The notes beneath the pieces were generated by a model. That model did no database searches. It saw only the letters and a list, made by a program, of their open reading frames with translations, and was not told the DNA's origin. Positions 1-5,835 of a DNA stretch of 6,958 nt are shown one piece after another. Positions within the stretch are counted from its first letter, which is position 1. Each line of letters starts with the position of its first letter. Origin of the DNA: CAYQTE01 sp964420285 (GTDB lineage: Bacteria; Planctomycetota; Phycisphaerae; Tepidisphaerales; Tepidisphaeraceae); assembly GCA_964420285.1 (NCBI GenBank), contig CAYQTE010000134.1, positions 1 through 6,958 on the forward strand, read 5' to 3'. A program made the translations under genes and the position numbers.

Positions 1-94
1 CGTTTTGGACGCGATGTTTGGCGTAAACCGCGATATCCGGCTGGAAACGGGGGTGGGCCGAAAGGGGATTGTGGCGCGTTTTGGGCGTAACCAT
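1..94 (-). other. Possible 5' end of a minus-strand gene, cut by the window edge
   Basis: An ATG at 94-92 on the minus strand opens a frame with no stop to the window edge (31 codons, beginning MVTPKTRHNPLS). About two thirds of its third codon positions are G or C, consistent with coding here. There is no Shine-Dalgarno-like sequence upstream; the purine run at 113-117 lies on the opposite strand. I do not recognise the protein. Competing readings are plus-strand tails: frame 2 is open from the edge to a TGA at 158-160, and frame 1 to a TAA at 88-90. The sequence cannot decide which, if any, is real. Bases 95-124 hold nothing I can identify. Confidence 0.15.
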
Positions 95-124
95 AGCGAT
101 GGAATCAACTTAGGAGAAATCTCA

Positions 125-387
125 CGCGGAGGCGCGGAGGCGCAGAGTGATGCGTGTTGACCACGGATTTCGCGGAGGCCGCGGACAAGATTGAGGTGAT
201 GATAATGGAAGCCAGGCGATGGAACCGCGGATGAACGCTGATGAACGCGGATAAGAAAAGAACCGGCTTCTATCTGCGTTTATCTGCGTGCATCTGCGGT
301 GGATCCGTCCTTATTTCCGAGCAGGCCACGGAGCAAATCCGTGGTCGAGTCGTTTTGTCTTTCCTCTGCGTCCTCCGCGTCTCGGCG
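125..387. repeat. Nested three-tier inverted repeat (possible intergenic repeat element)
   Basis: Three pairs of inverted arms are nested around nearly the same centre (about 252-262). The outer arms are 125-147 and 364-387, both built on CGCGGAGG/CGCAGAG units, complementary with a few mismatches and one extra base. The middle arms are 159-170 (GACCACGGATTT) and 335-346, a perfect 12-base match, with weaker GGCC-containing pairing inside. The inner arms are 224-253 and 271-300. As RNA, the whole element could fold into one long interrupted hairpin. It ends 14 bases beyond the stop codon of the ATPase gene at 401, so the operon transcript would run straight into it. It has no T-run typical of an intrinsic terminator on either side. 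From memory, similar GCGGATGAAC / CTCCGCGT repeats are dispersed between genes in planctomycetes and related phyla; I cannot verify this here. Fold-back, mRNA 3'-end protection or a mobile repeat are all possible. Confidence 0.75.
224..300. repeat. Inner hairpin made of 10-base tandem units
   Basis: The left arm (224-253) and right arm (271-300) are each 30 bases. Paired as RNA they give 25 Watson-Crick pairs, three G-U pairs (229, 243 and 249) and two mismatches (234 and 239), around a 17-base loop at 254-270. Each arm is also a tandem array of a 10-base unit: TATCTGCGTT, TATCTGCGTG, CATCTGCGGT on the right, and GCGGATGAAC, GCTGATGAAC, GCGGATAAG on the left. The substitutions mostly preserve pairing. 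Confidence 0.75.
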
Positions 388-400
388 GTGTAGATTGCCT

Positions 401-1840
401 TTACTTGCGGAAAAACGTCTTGCCCTTGGCGCTGAATTTGCTCAAGCGGTTGTTGACGTACAGGCCTTCGAGAATGAACTCGCCAACGGCCGCGGCGATT
501 GCGGGATCGGAGGGATTGAGGTCCATTTCCCTGGCCAGCGCCGCCGCGGCCTGCGGAAGCTGCCGGACCAGTTTCATGTTGGCGACGAATTCCTCTGCAC
601 TCAATTCGTCGCCGGCCGGGAACGTCAGATTGCCCTTGAACTGCTCGGCAATGGCATCGAACGTGTCGGGGTCGGCGTGTCTGGCGAAGATCGCTTTCAC
701 CGCCTCGCCGGTCAGCGAGCGCACGAGTTTGTCCTCGGCGTTCTCGTCTTCGGCGAGAGTCATCTCGATCTTGCCGCGGCAGCTTGCGGCCAGGTAATGC
801 AGATCGGCGATCCGCGTGACGACGCGCTTTTCCCGCGTGGTCAGGCCGCGTCGCTCGGCGTTGGAGACCAGGATTTCCAGGTTGGCGATGCTGGTGCGCA
901 CGGAAACGCCCGATGCCTGCGAAACATGCGGGCTGGCGCGGGCCAGGCGGACAATTTCCTCGACGATCTGCGCCATGAACGGCGGGACGACAACTTCCAC
1001 GCCGCCGGATGAGCCGTCCGAGTCGCGATCGAGCCAGGCGTTTTCCGTCGCGATCTGGATGCCTTCGTCGGCCGTCTCGGGATAGTGCGTGCGAATGACC
1101 GAACCGATGCGGTCCTTCAGGGGCGTGATGATCCGGCCGCGATTGGTGTAATCCTCGGGATTGGCGCTGAAGACCAGGCAGACATCGAGGTTGAGGCGGA
1201 TGGGATAGCCGCGGATTTGCACATCGCGTTCCTCCAGGACGTTGAACAGGCCGACCTGGATGCGCGGCGCGAGGTCCGGCAGTTCGTTGATGGCGAAGAT
1301 GCCGCGATTGGAGCGTGGGACCAGGCCGTAGTGCATGGTTGATTCATCGGAGAGATAGCGGCCCTCGGCGTGCTTGACGAGGTCGATCTCGCCGATGAGG
1401 TCGGCGATGGTGACATCGGGCGTGGCGAGTTTTTCATGGTAACGGTCATCGCGATGGACCCATTCGATGGGAGCGCTATCGCCCTTGGCGGCGAGGATTC
1501 GCTGGGCCACCAGCGTGGTCGGAGCGATGGGATCGTCATTGATCTCGATGCCAGCCAGCACGGGAATCCATTCGTCCAGAAGCGTCGGCAACGCGCGGAG
1601 GATGCGCGTTTTCGCCTGCCCGCGAAGACCCAGCAGCAGCATGTCATGGCGCGACAGCAGGCCGTTGACGATCTCCGGAATGACGCTCTGGCGATACCCG
1701 ACAATTCCGGGGAACAATTCTTCGCCGTCGCGCAGTTTGCGGATGACATTGCGGCGGAGTTCGTCCTTGACGGAACAGGGCTTGTATCCGGCGGCCTTGA
1801 GCTGGGCAACGGTTTTTGGGTTGGGATGGATTCCACTCAT
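401..1840 (-). CDS. ChlI/MoxR-like AAA+ ATPase (often annotated as magnesium chelatase)
   Basis: This is a 479-residue cytoplasmic AAA+ ATPase related to the magnesium chelatase I subunit and MoxR proteins, which remodel partner proteins using ATP. Visible signatures are a Walker A-like GLRGQAKT (71-78), a Walker B-like GIFAINELPDL (180-190), a sensor-1-like SANPEDY (225-231) and a candidate arginine finger in LKDRIGS (241-247). Both nucleotide motifs deviate from consensus: A replaces the last loop glycine, and N185 sits where Walker B usually has aspartate, followed by E186. I recall this as normal for this subfamily. I chose ATG at 1840 because GGAG lies 11 bases upstream and the start MSGIHPNPKT matches the family N-terminus as I remember it. 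A GTG at 1897 would add 19 residues and overlap the upstream gene by 4 bases, but lacks a ribosome site. It is the last gene of the operon; no VWA-domain partner, usual for MoxR/ChlI proteins, is visible. Chlorophyll-type metal chelation is unlikely. Confidence 0.88.
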   Translation of the reverse strand: MSGIHPNPKTVAQLKAAGYKPCSVKDELRRNVIRKLRDGEELFPGIVGYRQSVIPEIVNGLLSRHDMLLLGLRGQAKTRILRALPTLLDEWIPVLAGIEINDDPIAPTTLVAQRILAAKGDSAPIEWVHRDDRYHEKLATPDVTIADLIGEIDLVKHAEGRYLSDESTMHYGLVPRSNRGIFAINELPDLAPRIQVGLFNVLEERDVQIRGYPIRLNLDVCLVFSANPEDYTNRGRIITPLKDRIGSVIRTHYPETADEGIQIATENAWLDRDSDGSSGGVEVVVPPFMAQIVEEIVRLARASPHVSQASGVSVRTSIANLEILVSNAERRGLTTREKRVVTRIADLHYLAASCRGKIEMTLAEDENAEDKLVRSLTGEAVKAIFARHADPDTFDAIAEQFKGNLTFPAGDELSAEEFVANMKLVRQLPQAAAALAREMDLNPSDPAIAAAVGEFILEGLYVNNRLSKFSAKGKTFFRK

Positions 1841-1851
1841 CGCAGGTATTT

Positions 1852-1855
1852 CTCC
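1852..1855 (-). promoter_or_regulatory. Ribosome binding site deciding the ATPase start
   Basis: GGAG (minus strand, within CCGGAGAAATACC) lies 11 bases before the ATG at 1840. The alternative GTG at 1897 has no comparable site, so this favours the shorter 479-residue protein. Confidence 0.5.
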
Positions 1856-1893
1856 GGTTCGCAGGATGATGATAGCGCGGACCGGCGGGCGGG

Positions 1894-2295
1894 TCACTCG
1901 TCGTCGATTTTATCGCGGAGCCGCTTGCCGGCTTCGCTCCAGGCGTCGATGTAATCGGTTTTGGAAGGCGGGCCGCTGGGCGGCGGGAAGAGCCGTTTGC
2001 CGATGCGCAGGGCCATCAGCAACATCATGCCCAGGCAAAACAGAACGACAACCAGCATCAGGAGGGAATAGGCGGCCAGGCGTTTCTTGTCGTGCGGCGA
2101 TGCGCCATCGAAATAGGTCAACGCCGGCAGCAAGTACCAGTGGCACACGATCAACAGTAGCAGGGTCGAACCGGCCAGGAACGCGATGGCCGGAACAACC
2201 AGCCGGCCGGCACGGCGGCGAGGCGTTGGGATTCGACAGCCACGGCCGCGCGCGAGGCGCGAGACGGCCTGTCGATCTGGCGCGTGAATCACCAT
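1894..2295 (-). CDS. Small two-helix membrane protein of unknown function
   Basis: I do not recognise this 133-residue protein. Its first 31 residues are rich in arginine (RRRAGR at 27-31 and around). Two strongly hydrophobic segments follow at about 32-56 and 73-97, separated by a short loop with DGASPHDKKR. A C-terminal tail from about 99 contains a PPPSGPPSK stretch and ends in charged residues (DAWSEAGKRLRDKIDDE). The positive N-terminus suggests both ends face the cytoplasm, with the short loop outside. Its ATG overlaps the end of the DnaJ-like gene by 7 bases (2289-2295), and it has no clear ribosome site, so translation is probably coupled. It sits between a J-protein and an AAA+ ATPase, so it could anchor or recruit either to the membrane; that is inference. 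The reading frame, overlap and membrane pattern support it as real. Confidence 0.75.
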   Translation of the reverse strand: MVIHAPDRQAVSRLARGRGCRIPTPRRRAGRLVVPAIAFLAGSTLLLLIVCHWYLLPALTYFDGASPHDKKRLAAYSLLMLVVVLFCLGMMLLMALRIGKRLFPPPSGPPSKTDYIDAWSEAGKRLRDKIDDE

Positions 2296-3290
2296 GAGAG
2301 ATCGCTGCGGGCGTCCAGCGGGTGTTTCTTCTGGATGGCGCGGATGGCGTCGCGATCGGCGTCATCGAGATCCCTGGGGACGATGACCTTGAGTATGACG
2401 ATCTGGTCGCCGGTCTCCTTGCCGCGTTCGACGCCGCGGCCCTTGATGCGGAGCTTGTTGCCGCCGCTCGATCCGGGCGGGATGGTCAGCGTGACCGGGC
2501 CGTTCATCGTCGGGACCTGAATCTTGGCGCCGAGGATGGCTTCATAGACGCTGATGGGCAGATCGATGTGGATGTCGAGTCCTTCGCGGCGGAAATAGGG
2601 ATGCGGCTCGACGCGTGTGATGATAAAGAGATCGCCCGGTTCGCCGCCGGCTTGTTGCCCTTTGCCGCGAATGCGGACGCGGCTGCCGTCCTTGACGCCG
2701 GGCGGGATCTTGATCTCGATAGTTTCGAGTTGCCCATCGCGGTTGATCTGCAGCGGCAGGGTAATGCCGCGAAAGGCCTGATCGAAGGAAAGCGTGACGG
2801 CGTGCTCGATGTCCTGGCCGCGAGGCGCTTCGGGTGGTTGAGCGCGACCGCGACGAGTCTGGCGTCGCTGGCCGCCGCCTCGGCCGCCGAAGAGCTGCTC
2901 GAAGATGCTTCCCATGTCGCCGCCGCCGAAGTCGAAATCCTCGACGGTGACGCCTTGCCCGCCGGTCCAACTGGATGGGCCGCCGGCGGCGCCGCCGTTG
3001 CGTCGGCCGTAGGTGCGGCGGAATTGTTCGTAAGGATCGACGTTGCCGCCGCCGCCCGGCATTCCGCCGACGCCGGCATGGCCGAACTGGTCGTAGTTGG
3101 TGCGTTTGGCGGTATCGGAAAGGACGTCGTTGGCTTCCTGGATTTCCTTGAAGCGTTCGGTGGCCTTGGGGTCGTTGCCAGTGACATCGGGATGAAACTT
3201 GCGGGCGAGCTTGCGGTAGGCCGAGCGGATTTCGTCGGCCGACGCCGTCTTACTGACTCCCAGCACTTCGTAATAGTCGCGTTTTGCCAT
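2289..3290 (-). CDS. DnaJ/CbpA-like co-chaperone without zinc finger (class B J-protein)
   Basis: The 333-residue protein is an Hsp40 that would deliver clients to DnaK (Hsp70) and stimulate its ATPase in the cytoplasm. The J domain spans about 3-68, with HPD at 33-35 inside RKFHPDV, the motif that contacts Hsp70. A glycine-rich linker with Phe residues covers about 69-140, including FDFGGGD, followed by an Arg-rich stretch at 141-150. Two C-terminal beta-sandwich substrate-binding domains lie at about 158-235 and 236-305, with the typical IPPGVKDGSRVRIRGKG (195-211) and DLPISVYEAILGAK (243-256). The four CxxCxGxG zinc motifs of classical DnaJ are absent and I see no cysteine at all, which places it with CbpA-type proteins. 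Length is normal for that class. The start ATG at 3290 gives the standard DYYEVLGV beginning; the upstream ribosome site is weak. It is the first gene of the operon and there is no dnaK or grpE nearby. No CIRCE-type heat-shock operator is visible upstream. Confidence 0.95.
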   Translation of the reverse strand: MAKRDYYEVLGVSKTASADEIRSAYRKLARKFHPDVTGNDPKATERFKEIQEANDVLSDTAKRTNYDQFGHAGVGGMPGGGGNVDPYEQFRRTYGRRNGGAAGGPSSWTGGQGVTVEDFDFGGGDMGSIFEQLFGGRGGGQRRQTRRGRAQPPEAPRGQDIEHAVTLSFDQAFRGITLPLQINRDGQLETIEIKIPPGVKDGSRVRIRGKGQQAGGEPGDLFIITRVEPHPYFRREGLDIHIDLPISVYEAILGAKIQVPTMNGPVTLTIPPGSSGGNKLRIKGRGVERGKETGDQIVILKVIVPRDLDDADRDAIRAIQKKHPLDARSDLSW

Positions 3291-3317
3291 AATGACCCGA
3301 GTTGAGCGGGCTGGAGC

Positions 3318-3345
3318 ATTTTAGCATGGTTGGCCCGCCGACAAA
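3318..3345 (-). promoter_or_regulatory. Candidate promoter of the DnaJ-like operon
   Basis: On the minus strand, TAAAAT (3323-3318) is a good -10 match. TTTGTC (3345-3340) lies 16 bases upstream but matches a -35 element poorly. Transcription would start near 3311, leaving a leader of about 20 bases. This is a weak call from motif reading only. Confidence 0.3.
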
Positions 3346-3369
3346 GGGGGCTGGCCGAGAAACTTCCGA

Positions 3370-3397
3370 TTGACAAGCCCACCGCTGTTGATATCGT
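3370..3397 (+). promoter_or_regulatory. Candidate promoter of the first lyase gene
   Basis: TTGACA (3370-3375), a perfect sigma-70-type -35 box, is followed after 16 bases by TATCGT (3392-3397). The same arrangement recurs before the second lyase, where TTGACAAGCC and TTGATATCGTG are identical and the 8 bases between them differ. The -10 match is mediocre, so the conserved blocks could alternatively be, or include, a regulator site. Expected start of transcription is near 3404. Confidence 0.55.
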
Positions 3398-3413
3398 GAA
3401 ATGCAGTCGTGTG

Positions 3414-3462
3414 AAGCCGGAATCCAGTTCTTCCCTGCCGGCTTGGCGTCGAACGGTCGACG
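3414..3462 (+). promoter_or_regulatory. Structured 5' leader, copy 1 (two hairpins)
   Basis: Hairpin 1 pairs AAGCCGG (3414-3420) with CCGGCTT (3438-3444) around a 17-base loop containing AATCCAGTTCT. Hairpin 2 pairs CGTCGA (3447-3452) with TCGACG (3457-3462) around ACGG. Both are matched in position and loop length before the second lyase, with pair-preserving changes. The hairpins would begin about 10 bases from the predicted 5' end and finish 22 bases before the GGAG site. Possible roles are mRNA stabilisation, protein or ligand binding, or translation control. I do not recognise a known riboswitch. Confidence 0.5.
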
Positions 3463-3484
3463 AGCGAACGAATTCATATCGGTT

Positions 3485-3488
3485 GGAG
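3485..3488 (+). promoter_or_regulatory. Ribosome binding site deciding the start of lyase 1
   Basis: GGAG with a six-base spacer precedes the ATG at 3495, in a block TTGGAGCGTGCG that is identical before the second lyase. It excludes the in-frame ATG at 3330, which would lie upstream of the predicted promoter and put 55 extra residues before the signal peptide. Confidence 0.75.
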
Positions 3489-3494
3489 CGTGCG

Positions 3495-5642
3495 ATGAGG
3501 AATGTGTTGATTGTCGGCCGGTGTGGCCGAGTTGCGTGCGCGTTCACAGTTCTGGTTCTTGCCCTGATTTCCCCCGCATTGCGCGCCGCGGATGTCCTGC
3601 CCGTTGTCGCCAAGGCCAGCATGAGTGCCCCGGTGACCGTGGCGGATGCGGCCGCTGCCTGGACGCTCGATAACGGCATCGTCAAGGCGACCATCAATAA
3701 GCGCAGCGGCAACATGACCGCCCTTGTGTTTCACGGCATCAACACGATGGCCGGCGGCGGATATTGGGAATCATTGCCCGCCGGCGCCACCGACAGCATC
3801 ACGATCGACCCATCGACCAACAGCGGCCAGCGTGCCGAAGTGTCCGTGAAGGGTGCACCCGGCCGAGGCATTGGCATTGAAATCCGCTACGCATTGGAAC
3901 GGGGCGCCAGCGGCATCTATGTGTATGCGATTTACACGCATCCGGCTGCCAGCGCCGGCGGCGGCTATGGCGAGAACCGTTACATCACCAAGCTCAATCA
4001 CGACTTCAACTGGATTTCCGTGGATCAGGACCGCAATATGCTCGAATGCACGCCGCAGGATTGGGGCACCGGCGTTGTCATCCATGCCAAAGAGCAGCGA
4101 ATCCTCAGCACCGGCAATTACAAGAATTCCGTCGAGCACAAATACAGCTACAACGCCGTGCAATACCGGATTCCCGCCTACGGCTGGTCCAGCACGAAAG
4201 ACCATATCGGCGTCTATTTCATCAACCCGACCACGGAATATCTGGCGGGAGGTTCCGAGAAACTGGAACTGGTCAGCCACTTCGACGCCAACAATAACCC
4301 GGATCCGATCATTCTCGATTACTGGTGCGGCGGCCACTATGCCGGCGGCGCCAGTTGCAATATCCCCGCGGGTGAGAATTGGAACAAGGTCGTCGGCCCG
4401 ATCTTCGTCTACTGCAACGCATTGGCCAACCCGCAAGACCCATCACCGTCTGACATGGCCACATTGCAGGCGACCGCCGGCAATCCCACCGTTCCCGCGG
4501 TCTGGAAGGCCAATGGCACCGCGCTTTGGCAGGATGCTCTTGCCCAGGCCAAGGTTGAGAAGGCGCACTGGCCATATGACTGGGTCAATGGCGTGGACTA
4601 CCCGCATAAAGATCAGCGAGGCAACGTCACCGGCCAGTTGGTGCTCGATGATCCGCAGGCCAGTACGGTCAAGTTGCCCAACCTTACTGTCGGCCTGGCT
4701 CACCCCGATTACCCCGGCGGCAGCGCTCGCGCCGGCAACAATGGCATCGTCACCTGGCCGCATGATGGAAATTACTACCAGTTCTGGACCGATGGCACCG
4801 ACGATGGCAAATTTACGATCACCAACATTCGGCCGGGAACGTACACGCTTCACGCGTTTGCCGACGGCGTGCTCGGCGAATTCGCCAAGACCAGCATCAC
4901 CGTCGAGGCCGGCAAGGATCTCGACCTTGGCAAACTTGCCTGGCAGCCTGTTCGCTACGGCAAACAGGTCTGGGACATCGGCTATCCCGACCGCACTGGC
5001 GACAAGTTCTACAAGGGCGACGCCGCCAATTATTGGCTTTGGGGCTGGCCGCTACGGTATGCCGACCTCTTCCCCAACGACATCACATATACCATCGGTA
5101 AGAGCGATTATCATAAGGACTGGTTCTTTGAAGAAGTACCGCATGCGACTTCCGACGCCTGGAAAAATCCTGCCGCCAAGGATCCGCTCAATCAGCCCTT
5201 TGGCTGGGTGAACCTCGCCACTGGCAATCAGGACATGTGGAACCAATGGGGCATGGGCCGAGCAACCACCTGGACCATCAAGTTCAATATGGAAAAGCCC
5301 GAGCACGGCCAGGCGGCCCTGCGCATCGCGCTGGCTGGCTCCGACAGCACGATGGGCTTGGCGAATCCCGGCGCTTTCGGAAAATTCGACGTGGGCGTGA
5401 ACGGCCAGACCGTCGGCACAATCACGACGATTTCCACCAATGGCATCCGTTACAACACCAACAAGGGCGTGTGGCGACAGTACACCCAGGCGTTCGATGC
5501 CTCACTGCTGAAGCAGGGCGAAAACTCGATTGAAATCACCGTTCCCGCCGGCGAAGTGACTTCCGGCGTCATTTATGACTATCTGCGTTTGGAACTGAAT
5601 GAGGATGCCAAGCCCGGCAGCGCCTTGGCCCCTGTCAGATAG
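3495..5642 (+). CDS. Secreted rhamnogalacturonan lyase-like protein (polysaccharide lyase family 4 type)
   Basis: The 715-residue protein probably cleaves the rhamnose-galacturonate backbone of pectin (rhamnogalacturonan I) by beta-elimination outside the cytoplasm. A signal peptide covers about residues 1-32 (basic start, hydrophobic 14-26, end RAAD). A beta-sandwich catalytic domain spans about 50-310, beginning with WTLDNGIVKATI (56-67). A linker helix region follows (about 315-375), then an FnIII-like domain (about 376-480; NIRPGTYTLHAFADG at 444-458) and a carbohydrate-binding-like C-terminal domain (about 485-703; GYPDRTGDKFYKGD at 496-509). This is the three-domain plan of family PL4. 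K216 (in EHKYSY) and H281 (in GGHYAG) are 65 residues apart and are good candidates for the catalytic Lys/His pair, which lie 60 apart in the Aspergillus enzyme. Assignment is by remembered family pattern; substrate is inferred. It is followed by a paralogue 193 bases downstream that has its own leader, so the two may be transcribed separately. Confidence 0.87.
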   Translation: MRNVLIVGRCGRVACAFTVLVLALISPALRAADVLPVVAKASMSAPVTVADAAAAWTLDNGIVKATINKRSGNMTALVFHGINTMAGGGYWESLPAGATDSITIDPSTNSGQRAEVSVKGAPGRGIGIEIRYALERGASGIYVYAIYTHPAASAGGGYGENRYITKLNHDFNWISVDQDRNMLECTPQDWGTGVVIHAKEQRILSTGNYKNSVEHKYSYNAVQYRIPAYGWSSTKDHIGVYFINPTTEYLAGGSEKLELVSHFDANNNPDPIILDYWCGGHYAGGASCNIPAGENWNKVVGPIFVYCNALANPQDPSPSDMATLQATAGNPTVPAVWKANGTALWQDALAQAKVEKAHWPYDWVNGVDYPHKDQRGNVTGQLVLDDPQASTVKLPNLTVGLAHPDYPGGSARAGNNGIVTWPHDGNYYQFWTDGTDDGKFTITNIRPGTYTLHAFADGVLGEFAKTSITVEAGKDLDLGKLAWQPVRYGKQVWDIGYPDRTGDKFYKGDAANYWLWGWPLRYADLFPNDITYTIGKSDYHKDWFFEEVPHATSDAWKNPAAKDPLNQPFGWVNLATGNQDMWNQWGMGRATTWTIKFNMEKPEHGQAALRIALAGSDSTMGLANPGAFGKFDVGVNGQTVGTITTISTNGIRYNTNKGVWRQYTQAFDASLLKQGENSIEITVPAGEVTSGVIYDYLRLELNEDAKPGSALAPVR

Positions 5643-5708
5643 CTGGTTTTGCCGGTACACGCCAAAACATTCGCTCGCCCGCAGCAGTGGCGCGGACGTA
5701 AATTTCGC

Positions 5709-5736
5709 TTGACAAGCCAATCCGCCTTGATATCGT
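5709..5736 (+). promoter_or_regulatory. Candidate promoter of the second lyase gene
   Basis: TTGACA (5709-5714) and TATCGT (5731-5736) are separated by 16 bases, exactly as before lyase 1. Conservation between the copies while the bases between them have changed supports function. Expected transcription start is near 5743. Confidence 0.55.
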
Positions 5737-5751
5737 GGTTCCTCGGTGGGA

Positions 5752-5800
5752 GGGCCGCAACCCAATTCTCTCCCACCGGCCCAGCGTCGAATGATCGGCG
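5752..5800 (+). promoter_or_regulatory. Structured 5' leader, copy 2 (two hairpins)
   Basis: Hairpin 1 pairs GGGCCG (5752-5757) with CGGCCC (5777-5782); a C-C mismatch then leaves the same 17-base loop as copy 1. Relative to copy 1, two A-T pairs have become G-C pairs. Hairpin 2 pairs CGTCGA (5785-5790) with TCGGCG (5795-5800) around ATGA, with one U-G pair in place of copy 1's U-A. A longer competing stem exists in this copy only: CGGTGGGAG (5744-5752) with CTCCCACCG (5770-5778), 9 pairs. Confidence 0.5.
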
Positions 5801-5825
5801 ACTGTGTGAACGATTCATTTCAATT

Positions 5826-5829
5826 GGAG
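5826..5829 (+). promoter_or_regulatory. Ribosome binding site deciding the start of lyase 2
   Basis: GGAG lies six bases before the ATG at 5836, in the same TTGGAGCGTGCG block as lyase 1. The encoded signal peptide starts directly here, which confirms the start. Confidence 0.75.
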
Positions 5830-5835
5830 CGTGCG

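Noticed and set aside
125..387. CRISPR array
   Set aside because: The units are contiguous or inverted, very short, and have no regular unique spacers.
299..1012. Plus-strand frame starting inside the inverted repeat
   Set aside because: It is antisense to the ATPase gene and starts within the hairpin arm; no ribosome site or protein motif.
2322..3305. 327-codon plus-strand frame opposite the DnaJ-like gene
   Set aside because: It is the antisense shadow of a clear J-protein; the Ala/Asp/Val-rich translation has no recognisable motif.
3291..3345. CIRCE-type heat-shock operator before the DnaJ-like gene
   Set aside because: The TTAGCA at 3321-3326 invites the idea, but no matching GAGTGC inverted arm is present at the required spacing.
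3330..3494. N-terminal extension of lyase 1 to the ATG at 3330
   Set aside because: It would precede the predicted promoter and bury the signal peptide; the ATG at 3495 has a GGAG site and matches the start of the paralogue.
2504..3715. 403-codon minus-strand frame spanning the DnaJ-like gene and the start of lyase 1
   Set aside because: It crosses two real genes and the divergent promoter region, and its translation is Ser/Ala/Arg-rich shadow sequence.
5646..5668. GTTTTG/CAAAAC inverted pair just after lyase 1 as a terminator
   Set aside because: Only six mostly A-T pairs around an 11-base loop, with no following T-run.
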